DNA of 36,318 bases. Origin: Candidatus Helarchaeota ASGARD archaeon Hel_GB_A. GTDB lineage: Archaea > Asgardarchaeota > Lokiarchaeia > Helarchaeales > HEL-GB-A. Position numbers and translations under genes: made by a program. Shown piece by piece: positions 23,970 to 31,210 of the stretch. Each line of letters starts with the position of its first letter. The first letter of the stretch is position 1. The stretch covers positions 1-36,318 of the forward strand of contig SUPS01000007.1 of the NCBI GenBank assembly GCA_005191415.1. Direction: 5' to 3'. The notes beneath the pieces were generated by a model, which was not told the DNA's origin, made no database searches, and saw only the letters and a program-made list of their open reading frames with translations.

Positions 23970-24650
23970 CTAACCAATTTTACTAGCAGCTCGAAGATTG
24001 ATAATTTTCACGAAATCAGCGGTGTGTTCGCAGTAATCCGAAATTTGTTCGATACTTTCGATCAATTCATAGATATTTAAAGCGATGAATGGGGAGAGAT
24101 CTTTGTATTCAAGTTTAGTAAGCTCTTCAAGAATCTTATAGTGTATATGATCAACTTCATGTTCTATTCTGTTAATTTTAGTTATGCTCTTATCGACTTC
24201 TTCTATTGCACCTTCAATCTCAATTTCAATAGCATCCCGCAGGATTTCAGCACATAAAATGGTTTTATCAATCATTTCCATGAGGAGATCATAAATTTGG
24301 TTCAACAAATTCGGGTGAAGGATTCCTAAACGTCGAGCCGCCGCATTAGCAGAATTCGCTACATTATCCAACCGATTTATAAGATGTGCTAGATCATTTC
24401 GGACTTGAGGAGATAATTCACCTTGCGTTAAGGAGTTCATTATTTCTCTTCTTAGATTATCACATTCATTTTCGATTTGATTTACTTTTTTAATGGCACT
24501 TTTTGTGCCTTTCATATCATTTTTGAAAAATAACAACAAAGCTTCCTTAAATTGGACAACACAGTTGTAAGCTTTCTTTGCATGTTCCTTAATTCGTCTG
24601 ATTATCTTTGCTTCTCGGCGAGTACGAAACCAATCTAATAAAGTACCCAT
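23970..24650 (-). CDS. PhoU-like protein (DUF47/TIGR00153 family)
   Basis: A 226-residue all-helical protein of the DUF47 phosphate-transport-regulator family. It contains two three-helix repeats with acidic motifs (ENECDNLRREI around residue 55 and NRIEHEVDHIHYKILEE around residue 160) that bind metal in PhoU-like proteins, and an NDLAHLINRLDNVANSANAAARRLG core. Such proteins usually sit beside Pit-type phosphate permeases; no pit gene is visible here. The ATG has GAGGGT upstream. It is transcribed away from the ABC importer operon, with a 250-bp shared intergenic region holding a palindrome, so linked regulation is possible. Nothing shows that the importer carries phosphate. Confidence 0.82.
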   Translation of the reverse strand: MGTLLDWFRTRREAKIIRRIKEHAKKAYNCVVQFKEALLLFFKNDMKGTKSAIKKVNQIENECDNLRREIMNSLTQGELSPQVRNDLAHLINRLDNVANSANAAARRLGILHPNLLNQIYDLLMEMIDKTILCAEILRDAIEIEIEGAIEEVDKSITKINRIEHEVDHIHYKILEELTKLEYKDLSPFIALNIYELIESIEQISDYCEHTADFVKIINLRAASKIG

Positions 24651-24733
24651 AAGATACCCTCTTTTGAGTAAAAAGAATTTTTTCTATTAATTAGTAATTT
24701 AACACAATAGTTGAAAATCTTTCTTAAAAAACT

Positions 24734-24745
24734 AACCATATGGTT
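24734..24745. promoter_or_regulatory. Perfect palindrome in the divergent promoter region
   Basis: AACCATATGGTT, 12 bp, sits between the PhoU-like gene and the ABC operon, 22 bp upstream of the TATA box at 24767. A site for a dimeric regulator serving both directions is plausible; its shortness leaves room for chance. Confidence 0.35.
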
Positions 24746-24760
24746 CAAATGGAAACAAAA

Positions 24761-24774
24761 GGGAAGTATAAAAA
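24761..24774 (+). promoter_or_regulatory. TATA-type promoter of the ABC importer operon
   Basis: GGGAAG followed by TATAAAAA fits BRE plus TATA. It predicts a transcript start near 24797, leaving an approximately 100-nt leader with a CGTCT/AGACG hairpin (24851-24867) before the TM microprotein. Confidence 0.45.
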
Positions 24775-24900
24775 TTCGACGATTTTTAATGGAAAATAAA
24801 GTTGATCATAAGAAATTGAAAGTAAATAATTTACTAAAGGAATGAAATACGTCTATAATGAAGACGCTTTAATCATGAGTTTTGATATTTGCAGGATTGA

Positions 24901-25014
24901 ATGAAGATGGAGAGAAAAGAGGCACTATTATATATAATTATCCTATTAATAGGTATTGGGGTCGGATTTTTAATTGGATATTTAACAGGCGCTGCATCTT
25001 CGATTGTAGGATGA
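24901..25014 (+). CDS. TM microprotein (37 aa) leading the ABC operon
   Basis: Too short for the ORF track. ATG 24901 has AGGA four bases upstream and encodes MKMERKEALLYIIILLIGIG followed by VGFLIGYLTGAASSIVG: a charged N-terminus, one hydrophobic helix and a small glycine/alanine-rich tail. The hydrophobic part resembles the signal anchor of the binding protein that begins 25 bp later (ILLLFLMIGFAIGLPFGFLLG). It could therefore be a relic of a duplicated 5' end or a genuine small subunit. A 20-codon ORF (24842-24904) ends in an ATGA overlap with its start, which would allow coupled translation. Confidence 0.45.
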   Translation: MKMERKEALLYIIILLIGIGVGFLIGYLTGAASSIVG

Positions 25015-25038
25015 ATTTTTTTTGCAGGGCTATGAAAA

Positions 25039-26175
25039 ATGATGAGTGAATTTAAACATAAAAAGCGTCAAGGCAAAGGTATATTGCTTCTTTTCTTAAT
25101 GATAGGATTTGCAATTGGATTACCTTTTGGATTTTTACTAGGATCGGATAAACCCACAGATGACCATCTTACAATGGTCTATAGTTCTGAGAAAAAAGGG
25201 TGGATTGAAGATCTAGTTGTCCAATTTAAGGAGTGGTATTACCAACGAACAAATCGTACAATTTCTGTTGATTTTCGATCCATGGGTTCAAGAGAAATGG
25301 TGATTGCATTGCAAACAGGGGAAATCAAGCCAATTCTTTGGAGTCCTGCTTCCAGTTTGCAAGTTTCCCTCTGTGATTCCTTAATACCTGGGATGATTAA
25401 TTTTTCTGACGTTTATAATTTCATCTATTCTCCAACCATTATTGGTACTTGGAATAATACGCCGTATGTAAATATTACGGGATTTGCGGATCTGCGAGAG
25501 TTTGCTATTGCTCCAGGTGACCTACGATTTGCCCATACGGACCCTCGTTTGTCTAATTCAGGATATACTAGTATGATGATGCAGATTGCTGCATATTTCA
25601 ACTATACGACAAACGCATTTTATAACGCATCTCAACTAACTGTAGATAATTTAACCGATGAACATAATATAGACGATGATTTAGCCGAGTGGTTGAGCGG
25701 TATAGAACAAGAAGCTGATTATTATGGAAAATCAACGGGATATCTGGCTGAAAAAGCTAAGACAGATTACCAAGTTTTTTATGTATATGAAAACATAATC
25801 ATTGATTTAAATAATGACCCTAATTTAAATAAGAAAGCTATTGCAATTTATCCAAAAGAGGGACTTTTTATGAATAGTCATCCATTTTGTATTTTAAATG
25901 GAGATTGGGTCTCAGAACACGATAAAGAAGTCGCTAGATTGTATTTAGAGTTTATGGGACTCAATACATCCATAGTTCAGGCATTTAGACGCGGGTTCCG
26001 TCCGGTAGATCCGTCTATTTTAGAAAATTCCACTTATAATCAGACATTTGCTCAATATTTTAATAAACAATATGGAGTATCTTATGCACCTCCTGAGATA
26101 GTCCATGGAGTCCCTGAGGATCCATTAGTTTTGAGTTATGTCACTGATGTATGGTTAAAAGTGAGAGCAGATTAA
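25039..26175 (+). CDS. ABC importer substrate-binding protein, membrane-anchored
   Basis: A 378-residue extracellular solute-binding protein. A basic stretch (KHKKRQGKG) precedes one TM/signal anchor (about 14-35), then a short linker. The bilobal periplasmic-binding fold is recognisable from MVYSSEKKGWIEDLVVQFKEWY, the strand-helix FRSMGSREMVIALQTGE, and FAHTDPRLSNSGYTSMMMQ, a type II solute-binding-protein segment also seen in molybdate, sulfate and iron binders. Eight or more NxS/T sequons fit surface glycosylation. The ligand cannot be deduced. It is the first full-length gene of a four-gene transport operon, 14 bp before the permease. The start is one of two adjacent ATGs. Confidence 0.8.
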   Translation: MMSEFKHKKRQGKGILLLFLMIGFAIGLPFGFLLGSDKPTDDHLTMVYSSEKKGWIEDLVVQFKEWYYQRTNRTISVDFRSMGSREMVIALQTGEIKPILWSPASSLQVSLCDSLIPGMINFSDVYNFIYSPTIIGTWNNTPYVNITGFADLREFAIAPGDLRFAHTDPRLSNSGYTSMMMQIAAYFNYTTNAFYNASQLTVDNLTDEHNIDDDLAEWLSGIEQEADYYGKSTGYLAEKAKTDYQVFYVYENIIIDLNNDPNLNKKAIAIYPKEGLFMNSHPFCILNGDWVSEHDKEVARLYLEFMGLNTSIVQAFRRGFRPVDPSILENSTYNQTFAQYFNKQYGVSYAPPEIVHGVPEDPLVLSYVTDVWLKVRAD

Positions 26176-26189
26176 GAGTTGGTCAATGA

Positions 26190-27857
26190 ATGGGACAATT
26201 AATTCAAAAAATAGAAAAGGCGCTTTCCACACGCTTTGCAAGAATTTTTAGTGATACGTTTACGCTTGCCTTTTTTATCTTAATCATCATTGTTCCCATT
26301 CTCTACATTTTTACCTTTGTTGGAACAGAGTGGAATTCAATTTATACAGAAATCTTTAATCATCCAATTACTGGAGACGAACAATGGTTTGATTTGACAG
26401 CTGCACTCGTCCGTTCTTTTGAGATCGCGGCAATCGTTACAGTTATCGATATTTTAATTGGCTTGCCCATGGCTTTAATACTAGCAAGAAAGGATTTTAG
26501 AGGGAAGAAATACATTGATACATTAATCGATTTGCCTTTAGCAGTACCAACTGCAGCTTTAGGCTTTTCAATTTACTTATTTTGGGGAACACAGTGGGGG
26601 ATTGGCGGACTTTTAGGATTGGGGGGTGGTGTTTTTTCTGAAGGTCCCCTTATGATTATGCTAGTCCACATTGTTTTTACATATCCATACATTGTCCGAA
26701 ACCTGAAAGAAGTGATTATGCGAGTGGATCGGACGTATGAACAGGCGGCTCAGAGTTTAGGGGCACCTCCTTTCACTGTTTTTCGTACAATTACTGGACC
26801 CCTTATGAAAGAGGGGTTGGTTGCAGGCGCTATTCTTGCATTTACTAGAAGTTTGGGGGAAACAGGAGCAACAATGATAGTTTTTGGCGTAACTGAAACA
26901 TCACCCATTCAAATAGTTGCATGGCGCGGATTAGGGTTATTTGGACCCGCTGCATTTTTGACAATGATATTAGTTTTAGTTGCGCTTGGTCTTCTTTTAA
27001 TGCTCAAATTAGTAACAAGACGGGTAGGGTTACCAATTCATCGAGTTTTTCCACGAGCAGAGAGAAAATTATCGCATCCTATTCTTCGAAAATCACGAAA
27101 TGTAATCGTCGGGCTAATCTTTCTCGTTGTCGTGATTCTCCCATCCTTATGGACATTTGTATACATTGGAATTAATGGAAATGCCGCCTATTCGCAGATG
27201 TTTCTGTCATCAGATAATAAAGTAGCGGCGTTTTGGCTGAGCTTGATGTCTTCGCTCTCCATCGCAGGAATGGTCACCTTAATTTGTATCATATTAGGGA
27301 TTCCAATGGCTTTAATTATGGTAAGGCGAAAGTGGGGAAAAATTAAGGCGATACTAGATGCGATGATTGATATTCCTTTAGTAATCCCATCAGCAGCTTT
27401 AGGTTTTAGTGTTTTTGTATTTTGGGGGACATTAGGTCCATTTGGTCCAGGAGGTGTCTTTTCGCCTGGATATTGGTTAATTGTTTTAGTCCATGTAGTG
27501 TTTTGTTATCCATATATGGTTCGCGTGCTTATTCCCATTGTAAATAGTATAGATCCAGGATATGAAGAAGCCGCAATGACCCTGGGTGCGCCTTCCTTTA
27601 CAGTCTTCCGTACCTGTACTTGGCCACTTCTGAAACGCGGAGTTCTTGCAGGTAGTATTATTACATTTACACGCAGTTTAGGCGAAACAGGCGCAACACT
27701 TGTCGTAATGGGGTTGGCGCGTACTGTACCCGTTTTGATAGTTGATTGGGTAGAGGCGCAATCCCTTGCAGCTGCAGCCTTTGCCAGCGTTATTATTATC
27801 ATATTCTCTTACTGTTTGATTTTTATTTTACGAAAAATTACCCTTGAAAATGAATAG
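26190..27857 (+). CDS. Fused double ABC permease (two ModB/CysT-like halves)
   Basis: A 555-residue integral membrane protein made of two homologous permease halves (about 60-285 and 335-550), each with some six TM helices. Each half ends its cytoplasmic coupling region with an EAA motif: YEQAAQSLGAPPFTVFRTITGPL and YEEAAMTLGAPSFTVFRTCTWPL. Both continue into the near-identical FTRSLGETGAT. The EAA-plus-LGETGAT pattern is close to sulfate/molybdate (CysT, ModB) permeases, while the fused arrangement recalls ThiP and some iron FbpB/AfuB proteins. Fusion means one polypeptide offers two different docking sites, one for each ATPase encoded next. Spacing to neighbours is 14 and 11 bp. Substrate unknown; oxyanion, Fe3+ or thiamine are candidates. 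Confidence 0.85.
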   Translation: MGQLIQKIEKALSTRFARIFSDTFTLAFFILIIIVPILYIFTFVGTEWNSIYTEIFNHPITGDEQWFDLTAALVRSFEIAAIVTVIDILIGLPMALILARKDFRGKKYIDTLIDLPLAVPTAALGFSIYLFWGTQWGIGGLLGLGGGVFSEGPLMIMLVHIVFTYPYIVRNLKEVIMRVDRTYEQAAQSLGAPPFTVFRTITGPLMKEGLVAGAILAFTRSLGETGATMIVFGVTETSPIQIVAWRGLGLFGPAAFLTMILVLVALGLLLMLKLVTRRVGLPIHRVFPRAERKLSHPILRKSRNVIVGLIFLVVVILPSLWTFVYIGINGNAAYSQMFLSSDNKVAAFWLSLMSSLSIAGMVTLICIILGIPMALIMVRRKWGKIKAILDAMIDIPLVIPSAALGFSVFVFWGTLGPFGPGGVFSPGYWLIVLVHVVFCYPYMVRVLIPIVNSIDPGYEEAAMTLGAPSFTVFRTCTWPLLKRGVLAGSIITFTRSLGETGATLVVMGLARTVPVLIVDWVEAQSLAAAAFASVIIIIFSYCLIFILRKITLENE

Positions 27858-27868
27858 AGGGAAAAAAA

Positions 27869-28969
27869 GTGCCCCATGTTGTGTTAAAGAATGTCTCAAA
27901 GGCATACGGTCGGGTTAAGGCAATTGATCACCTTAATTTGGAGATTTTTGACGGTGAATATCTCACAATGCTGGGGCCTTCGGGATGCGGAAAGACTACA
28001 ACATTAAGAGCAATAGCGGGATTAATTCAACCTGATGAGGGGGAGATTTTATTCGATGGAAAAAATATTGTAGATTTACCCGCAAATGAACGCGATATTG
28101 GAATGGTCTTTCAGCATTTTGAAATTTTTCCGTTCATGGATATTTGGGAAAATGTGACATACTCGGCACGCGTAAAAGGACTACCTCAAAATAAAATTGA
28201 AGAGCTGGGAGTGAATGCACTCAAATTAGTCGGTATGTTGCATCGGGCTAATGATTATCCTGATGAATTAAGTGCTCCCGAGCTTCAGAAAATCGGGATT
28301 GCACGCGCAATTGCGACGGAAGCTAAATTATTGTTATTAGATGAGCCGCTTGGCGCTTTAGATTTAAAAATTCGTATGGAATATCAACATGAATTAAGAA
28401 AACTTGTAAAAAAATTAGGTTTGACTGCCATTCATGTAACTCATGACCAAATTGAGGCGATGAATATATCTGATCGCATTGCAATTATGCGAAAGGGGCG
28501 AATTTACCAAGTTGATACGCCTATGAATTTATATTATAAACCCAACTCAATTTTTGTTTGCAATTTTTTATCAAATTCAAATTTTCTTGAGGGATTTGTA
28601 GAACAAGTTCAAGAATCACGTTCCATAGTCCGATTACGCGGATTTGGTCCTAAAATTATTATCCCTACAACACAATGGCCTGTCCGAAAAAGGTTAGTTT
28701 TAGCAATCCGAAAAAATGAAGTAGCCTTCGAATTTGAACCATCTTTTGAGAAGAATTTAGTAAATGCAACCATTATTAAAAGACATTTTATGGGCTCAAG
28801 AACCATTTTCCAGCTCAGGCTAGAAAATAATGACTTATTCGAGGCTGAAATTCTAACACGCGAAATCCCAAAAGATCTTAACTCCCAGGTAACCCTCTCT
28901 TTTGATATTAATCATGTAATGTCCTTTGAATACCCAGAAAAGTTAGATTATGAACTTGCATTGGAGTAA
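27869..28969 (+). CDS. ABC importer ATPase A, with degenerate signature motif
   Basis: A 366-residue ATPase of the MalK/ModC/FbpC type with a C-terminal regulatory extension (about 235-366). A-loop Tyr13, Walker A GPSGCGKTT (36-44), Q-loop Gln82 (VFQHF), Walker B LLLLDEP and the switch His192 (IHVTHD) are intact. However, the signature expected as LSGGQ reads LSAPE (134-138) and the following QQRVALARA reads LQKIGIARA. As the ATP sites are shared between subunits, this loss affects the site built with the Walker motifs of ATPase B. GTG start, six bases after GAGGGA. It precedes ATPase B by 6 bp and shares VCNFLSNSNFLEG with it. An editing or sequencing artefact is unlikely, because the frame is intact. 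Confidence 0.87.
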   Translation: MPHVVLKNVSKAYGRVKAIDHLNLEIFDGEYLTMLGPSGCGKTTTLRAIAGLIQPDEGEILFDGKNIVDLPANERDIGMVFQHFEIFPFMDIWENVTYSARVKGLPQNKIEELGVNALKLVGMLHRANDYPDELSAPELQKIGIARAIATEAKLLLLDEPLGALDLKIRMEYQHELRKLVKKLGLTAIHVTHDQIEAMNISDRIAIMRKGRIYQVDTPMNLYYKPNSIFVCNFLSNSNFLEGFVEQVQESRSIVRLRGFGPKIIIPTTQWPVRKRLVLAIRKNEVAFEFEPSFEKNLVNATIIKRHFMGSRTIFQLRLENNDLFEAEILTREIPKDLNSQVTLSFDINHVMSFEYPEKLDYELALE

Positions 28970-28975
28970 TATACA

Positions 28976-30097
28976 ATGAGTGAAGAAGAAAAACCCTATG
29001 TAGAACTCAGGAATGTCTCGAAAAGCTATGAAGGACAAACAGTTTTGCGAAATATTTCACTTAAAATACCCTATAATACTTACTTCTGTATTTGTGGTCC
29101 AACGGGTTCTGGGAAAAGTACTCTTTTAAAGATTCTTGCAGGGCTTGAAACTCCTGATGAAGGGGAGATTTACATTAATGGTGAATTAGTAAATGATATC
29201 CCTCCCGAAGATAGGGGAATTGGAATGTTATTTGAACACATGACATATGCACTTTTTCCGCATTATTCAATCTATGAGAATATTATCTATGGACCCCGAG
29301 TAAGAGGAGAACCTAAGGAAATAATTAAGAAAACAGCAGATGAAATGCTCCAACTCGTTCTTCTTTCTGACCGAGCGAATGATTTTCCAGATGTGATGAG
29401 TGGCGGAATGAAGCAACGTGTAGCGCTCGCCCGAGCACTCATGACAGGATCTAAATTAATCCTTTTAGACGAACCGTTAGGCGCGCTTGATGCGAAAATT
29501 CGATTAAATCTCCGAAAAGAGTTAGTGAATATGGTAAGATCATTGGGGGATTTGACAGTGATTCATGTAACTCAAGACGTTGAAGAAGCCTTGATGGTCT
29601 CTGATTACATTGCAATTTTATATTTTGGCGAGATCCTTCAAATAGGAACTCCTGAAGAATTATACGACCATCCAAACAGTATAGAAGTATGTAATTTTCT
29701 CTCAAATTCGAATTTTCTGGAAGGAGAAGTAGTGAGAATAGAAAAACCTTATTCAATAATTCAATCTCAAAATACGATGCTACGAGTAACAGATCTTTCA
29801 TATTCCGTGGGAACAAAAGTTGTTGTAGCCATCCGGGCTACGGATTTATCAATCCATCCAGATAATACTTCTAATGTTAATAAACTTGAGGGAAGAGTGC
29901 TTCGGCGCCAATTTATTCATGGATTTATGCGATATGAGGTAGAACTTGAATCTAAAAAGGTTATTGTCATAGAGGTCCCTTATAAAAAAGCTTCATCTTT
30001 TGAGGAAGGGGACCGAGTCTCGATTTCATTTCGCCCCGAACACACCCTTGTCTTTTCACATCCTGGAGAAATTCTAAAAGACATTTTGGAAGTGTAG
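28976..30097 (+). CDS. ABC importer ATPase B, with altered Q- and H-loops
   Basis: A 373-residue paralogue of ATPase A. Walker A is GPTGSGKST (41-49), the signature is canonical MSGGMKQR (141-148), Walker B LILLDEP ends in Glu166 and the C-terminal regulatory domain is present. Two switch residues differ: the Q-loop has Glu87 (LFEHM) and the H-loop has Gln200 (IHVTQD) instead of Gln and His. Both changes belong to the same composite site that uses the LSAPE signature of ATPase A. The other site (A's Walker motifs with B's MSGGM) is complete. ATG with GGAG about nine bases before, 6 bp after ATPase A. It ends the transport operon; T-rich sequence at about 30150-30156 may terminate it. Confidence 0.87.
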   Translation: MSEEEKPYVELRNVSKSYEGQTVLRNISLKIPYNTYFCICGPTGSGKSTLLKILAGLETPDEGEIYINGELVNDIPPEDRGIGMLFEHMTYALFPHYSIYENIIYGPRVRGEPKEIIKKTADEMLQLVLLSDRANDFPDVMSGGMKQRVALARALMTGSKLILLDEPLGALDAKIRLNLRKELVNMVRSLGDLTVIHVTQDVEEALMVSDYIAILYFGEILQIGTPEELYDHPNSIEVCNFLSNSNFLEGEVVRIEKPYSIIQSQNTMLRVTDLSYSVGTKVVVAIRATDLSIHPDNTSNVNKLEGRVLRRQFIHGFMRYEVELESKKVIVIEVPYKKASSFEEGDRVSISFRPEHTLVFSHPGEILKDILEV

Positions 30098-30245
30098 GTC
30101 TTTTATCTATACCATTCAATGTCCAAGGCATCTTAAAAACTTACGTGTCGTTCTTTTTTCCACCTTAGACTTCTAAAAAATTCACAGTACAAATATTTTG
30201 TTTCTAATTTTTAATAATCATTTATAACCTCTGGATTTTATTATT

Positions 30246-30275
30246 GATTGATATTGATTGATAGATGGATTGATA
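30246..30275 (+). promoter_or_regulatory. Three direct GATTGATA repeats upstream of a membrane-protein gene
   Basis: GATTGATA occurs at 30246-30253, 30256-30263 and 30268-30275, spaced 10 and 12 bp, about one helical turn. A TATAAA box follows at 30298-30303, about 60 bp before the start of the 223-aa gene. Direct repeats in this position can bind an activator or repressor; simple-sequence slippage is the alternative. The rest of the gap 30098-30359 shows only T-rich stretches. Confidence 0.4.
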
Positions 30276-30359
30276 TTTCTTACTAATTAAGTAATCCTAT
30301 AAAGGTATTTATTCGATAAAATTATTGAAATTGCTTGAGCTTATAGGAGTTAGAATTGA

Positions 30360-31031
30360 ATGGATTGGTTGATTGCGAGCTTATGGATTGGGATTGTTAT
30401 CGCGTTATTCATCTTAGCCTTAAGATTTCTTTTCCAAGCAAGAAAATTGGAGCAAGGATCGGTTGGAAGAAATACAAATTTTGCATTAAGTATTATGTTT
30501 TTAATAATTGGAAGCACGAAATTATTTGATATTCTTCTTGTAAATTTAGGTTCCGCACCAGAGCCGATTCCGTTTTTAGCTGATATGGTGGGGATTCCAG
30601 AGGGCGATATTTATTTAGGATTATTAGTTATGTCGCTTTATCTAATCGGATTTAGCGTTTTGCTTTTTGTTTTAGAGAAATATACCATCAATACAAAATA
30701 CATTTTGACAATTACGCCATTATTGGTCATTATATGTGCATGGATTCTGACATTGATGGGCATTAAAATTGATTTATTTTTAGTAAATCTTTATCAGGAA
30801 CCCACTGCATTGCTTTTACTATTTTTTTACGTTCCTCGGTCATTTATTCCTCTTGCTTATTTATATTTAGCAATAAAAACTCCAGGAACATATCGGAAAA
30901 AAGCCTTCACCCTTTTTCTAGGCTATGGATGTATCACTACCTTTTTCATTCGCCAACCTCAATTCGAATTTTTAGCACCCTATATGATAATAGGGGGACT
31001 TATATTCATCCTCTGGGGACATAAAGAATAG
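30360..31031 (+). CDS. Unknown polytopic membrane protein (223 aa)
   Basis: I do not recognise this protein. It has seven hydrophobic helices, at about 3-24, 40-60, 77-102, 107-131, 140-157, 160-176 and 180-220 (the last divided). Charged loops (RFLFQARKLEQGSVGRN, LYLAIKTPGTYRKKA) lie on one face, and the N-terminus is outside or very short. The seven-helix outline resembles histidine-kinase-associated sensor domains that lack a kinase, but no conserved motif supports that. ATG with AGGAG about 11 bases upstream and a TATAAA box further up. It stands alone between the ABC operon and a convergent membrane-protein gene. Confidence 0.7.
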   Translation: MDWLIASLWIGIVIALFILALRFLFQARKLEQGSVGRNTNFALSIMFLIIGSTKLFDILLVNLGSAPEPIPFLADMVGIPEGDIYLGLLVMSLYLIGFSVLLFVLEKYTINTKYILTITPLLVIICAWILTLMGIKIDLFLVNLYQEPTALLLLFFYVPRSFIPLAYLYLAIKTPGTYRKKAFTLFLGYGCITTFFIRQPQFEFLAPYMIIGGLIFILWGHKE

Positions 31032-31056
31032 TAATAAAGAAGAGTAATGAAATAGA

Positions 31057-31167
31057 TTAATACCACTCAAAGACGTAATGTCCCATTAAAAGAAAAGTGA
31101 TTAAGAGAAAAATGAGTAATATTGTCACAAATAAATAAATTTTAATGCTGAAATTTTGTGGTCCCAT
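31057..31167 (-). CDS. TM microprotein (36 aa)
   Basis: Too short for the ORF track. The minus-strand ATG 31167 encodes MGPQNFSIKIYLFVTILLIF and then LLITFLLMGHYVFEWY: a short polar N-terminus, one long hydrophobic helix and an aromatic tail. It lies 43 bp downstream of the 374-aa membrane-protein gene on the same strand and could be its last operon member. No clear ribosome-binding site is seen, so support rests on a clean start/stop, TM composition and position. Confidence 0.4.
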   Translation of the reverse strand: MGPQNFSIKIYLFVTILLIFLLITFLLMGHYVFEWY

Positions 31168-31210
31168 AGAGAATATACATCCAATTTTTTAGATCAAAAA
31201 AAGAGAGAAT

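Noticed and set aside
29451-29816. Minus-strand ORF of 121 aa inside ATPase B
   Set aside because: Overlaps the Walker B and H-loop coding region of a solid ABC gene; shadow frame.
25039-30097. Naming the importer as a tungstate or molybdate transporter
   Set aside because: The permease motif leans that way and an AOR is nearby, but the fused form also fits Fe3+ or thiamine importers and the binding-protein ligand cannot be read.
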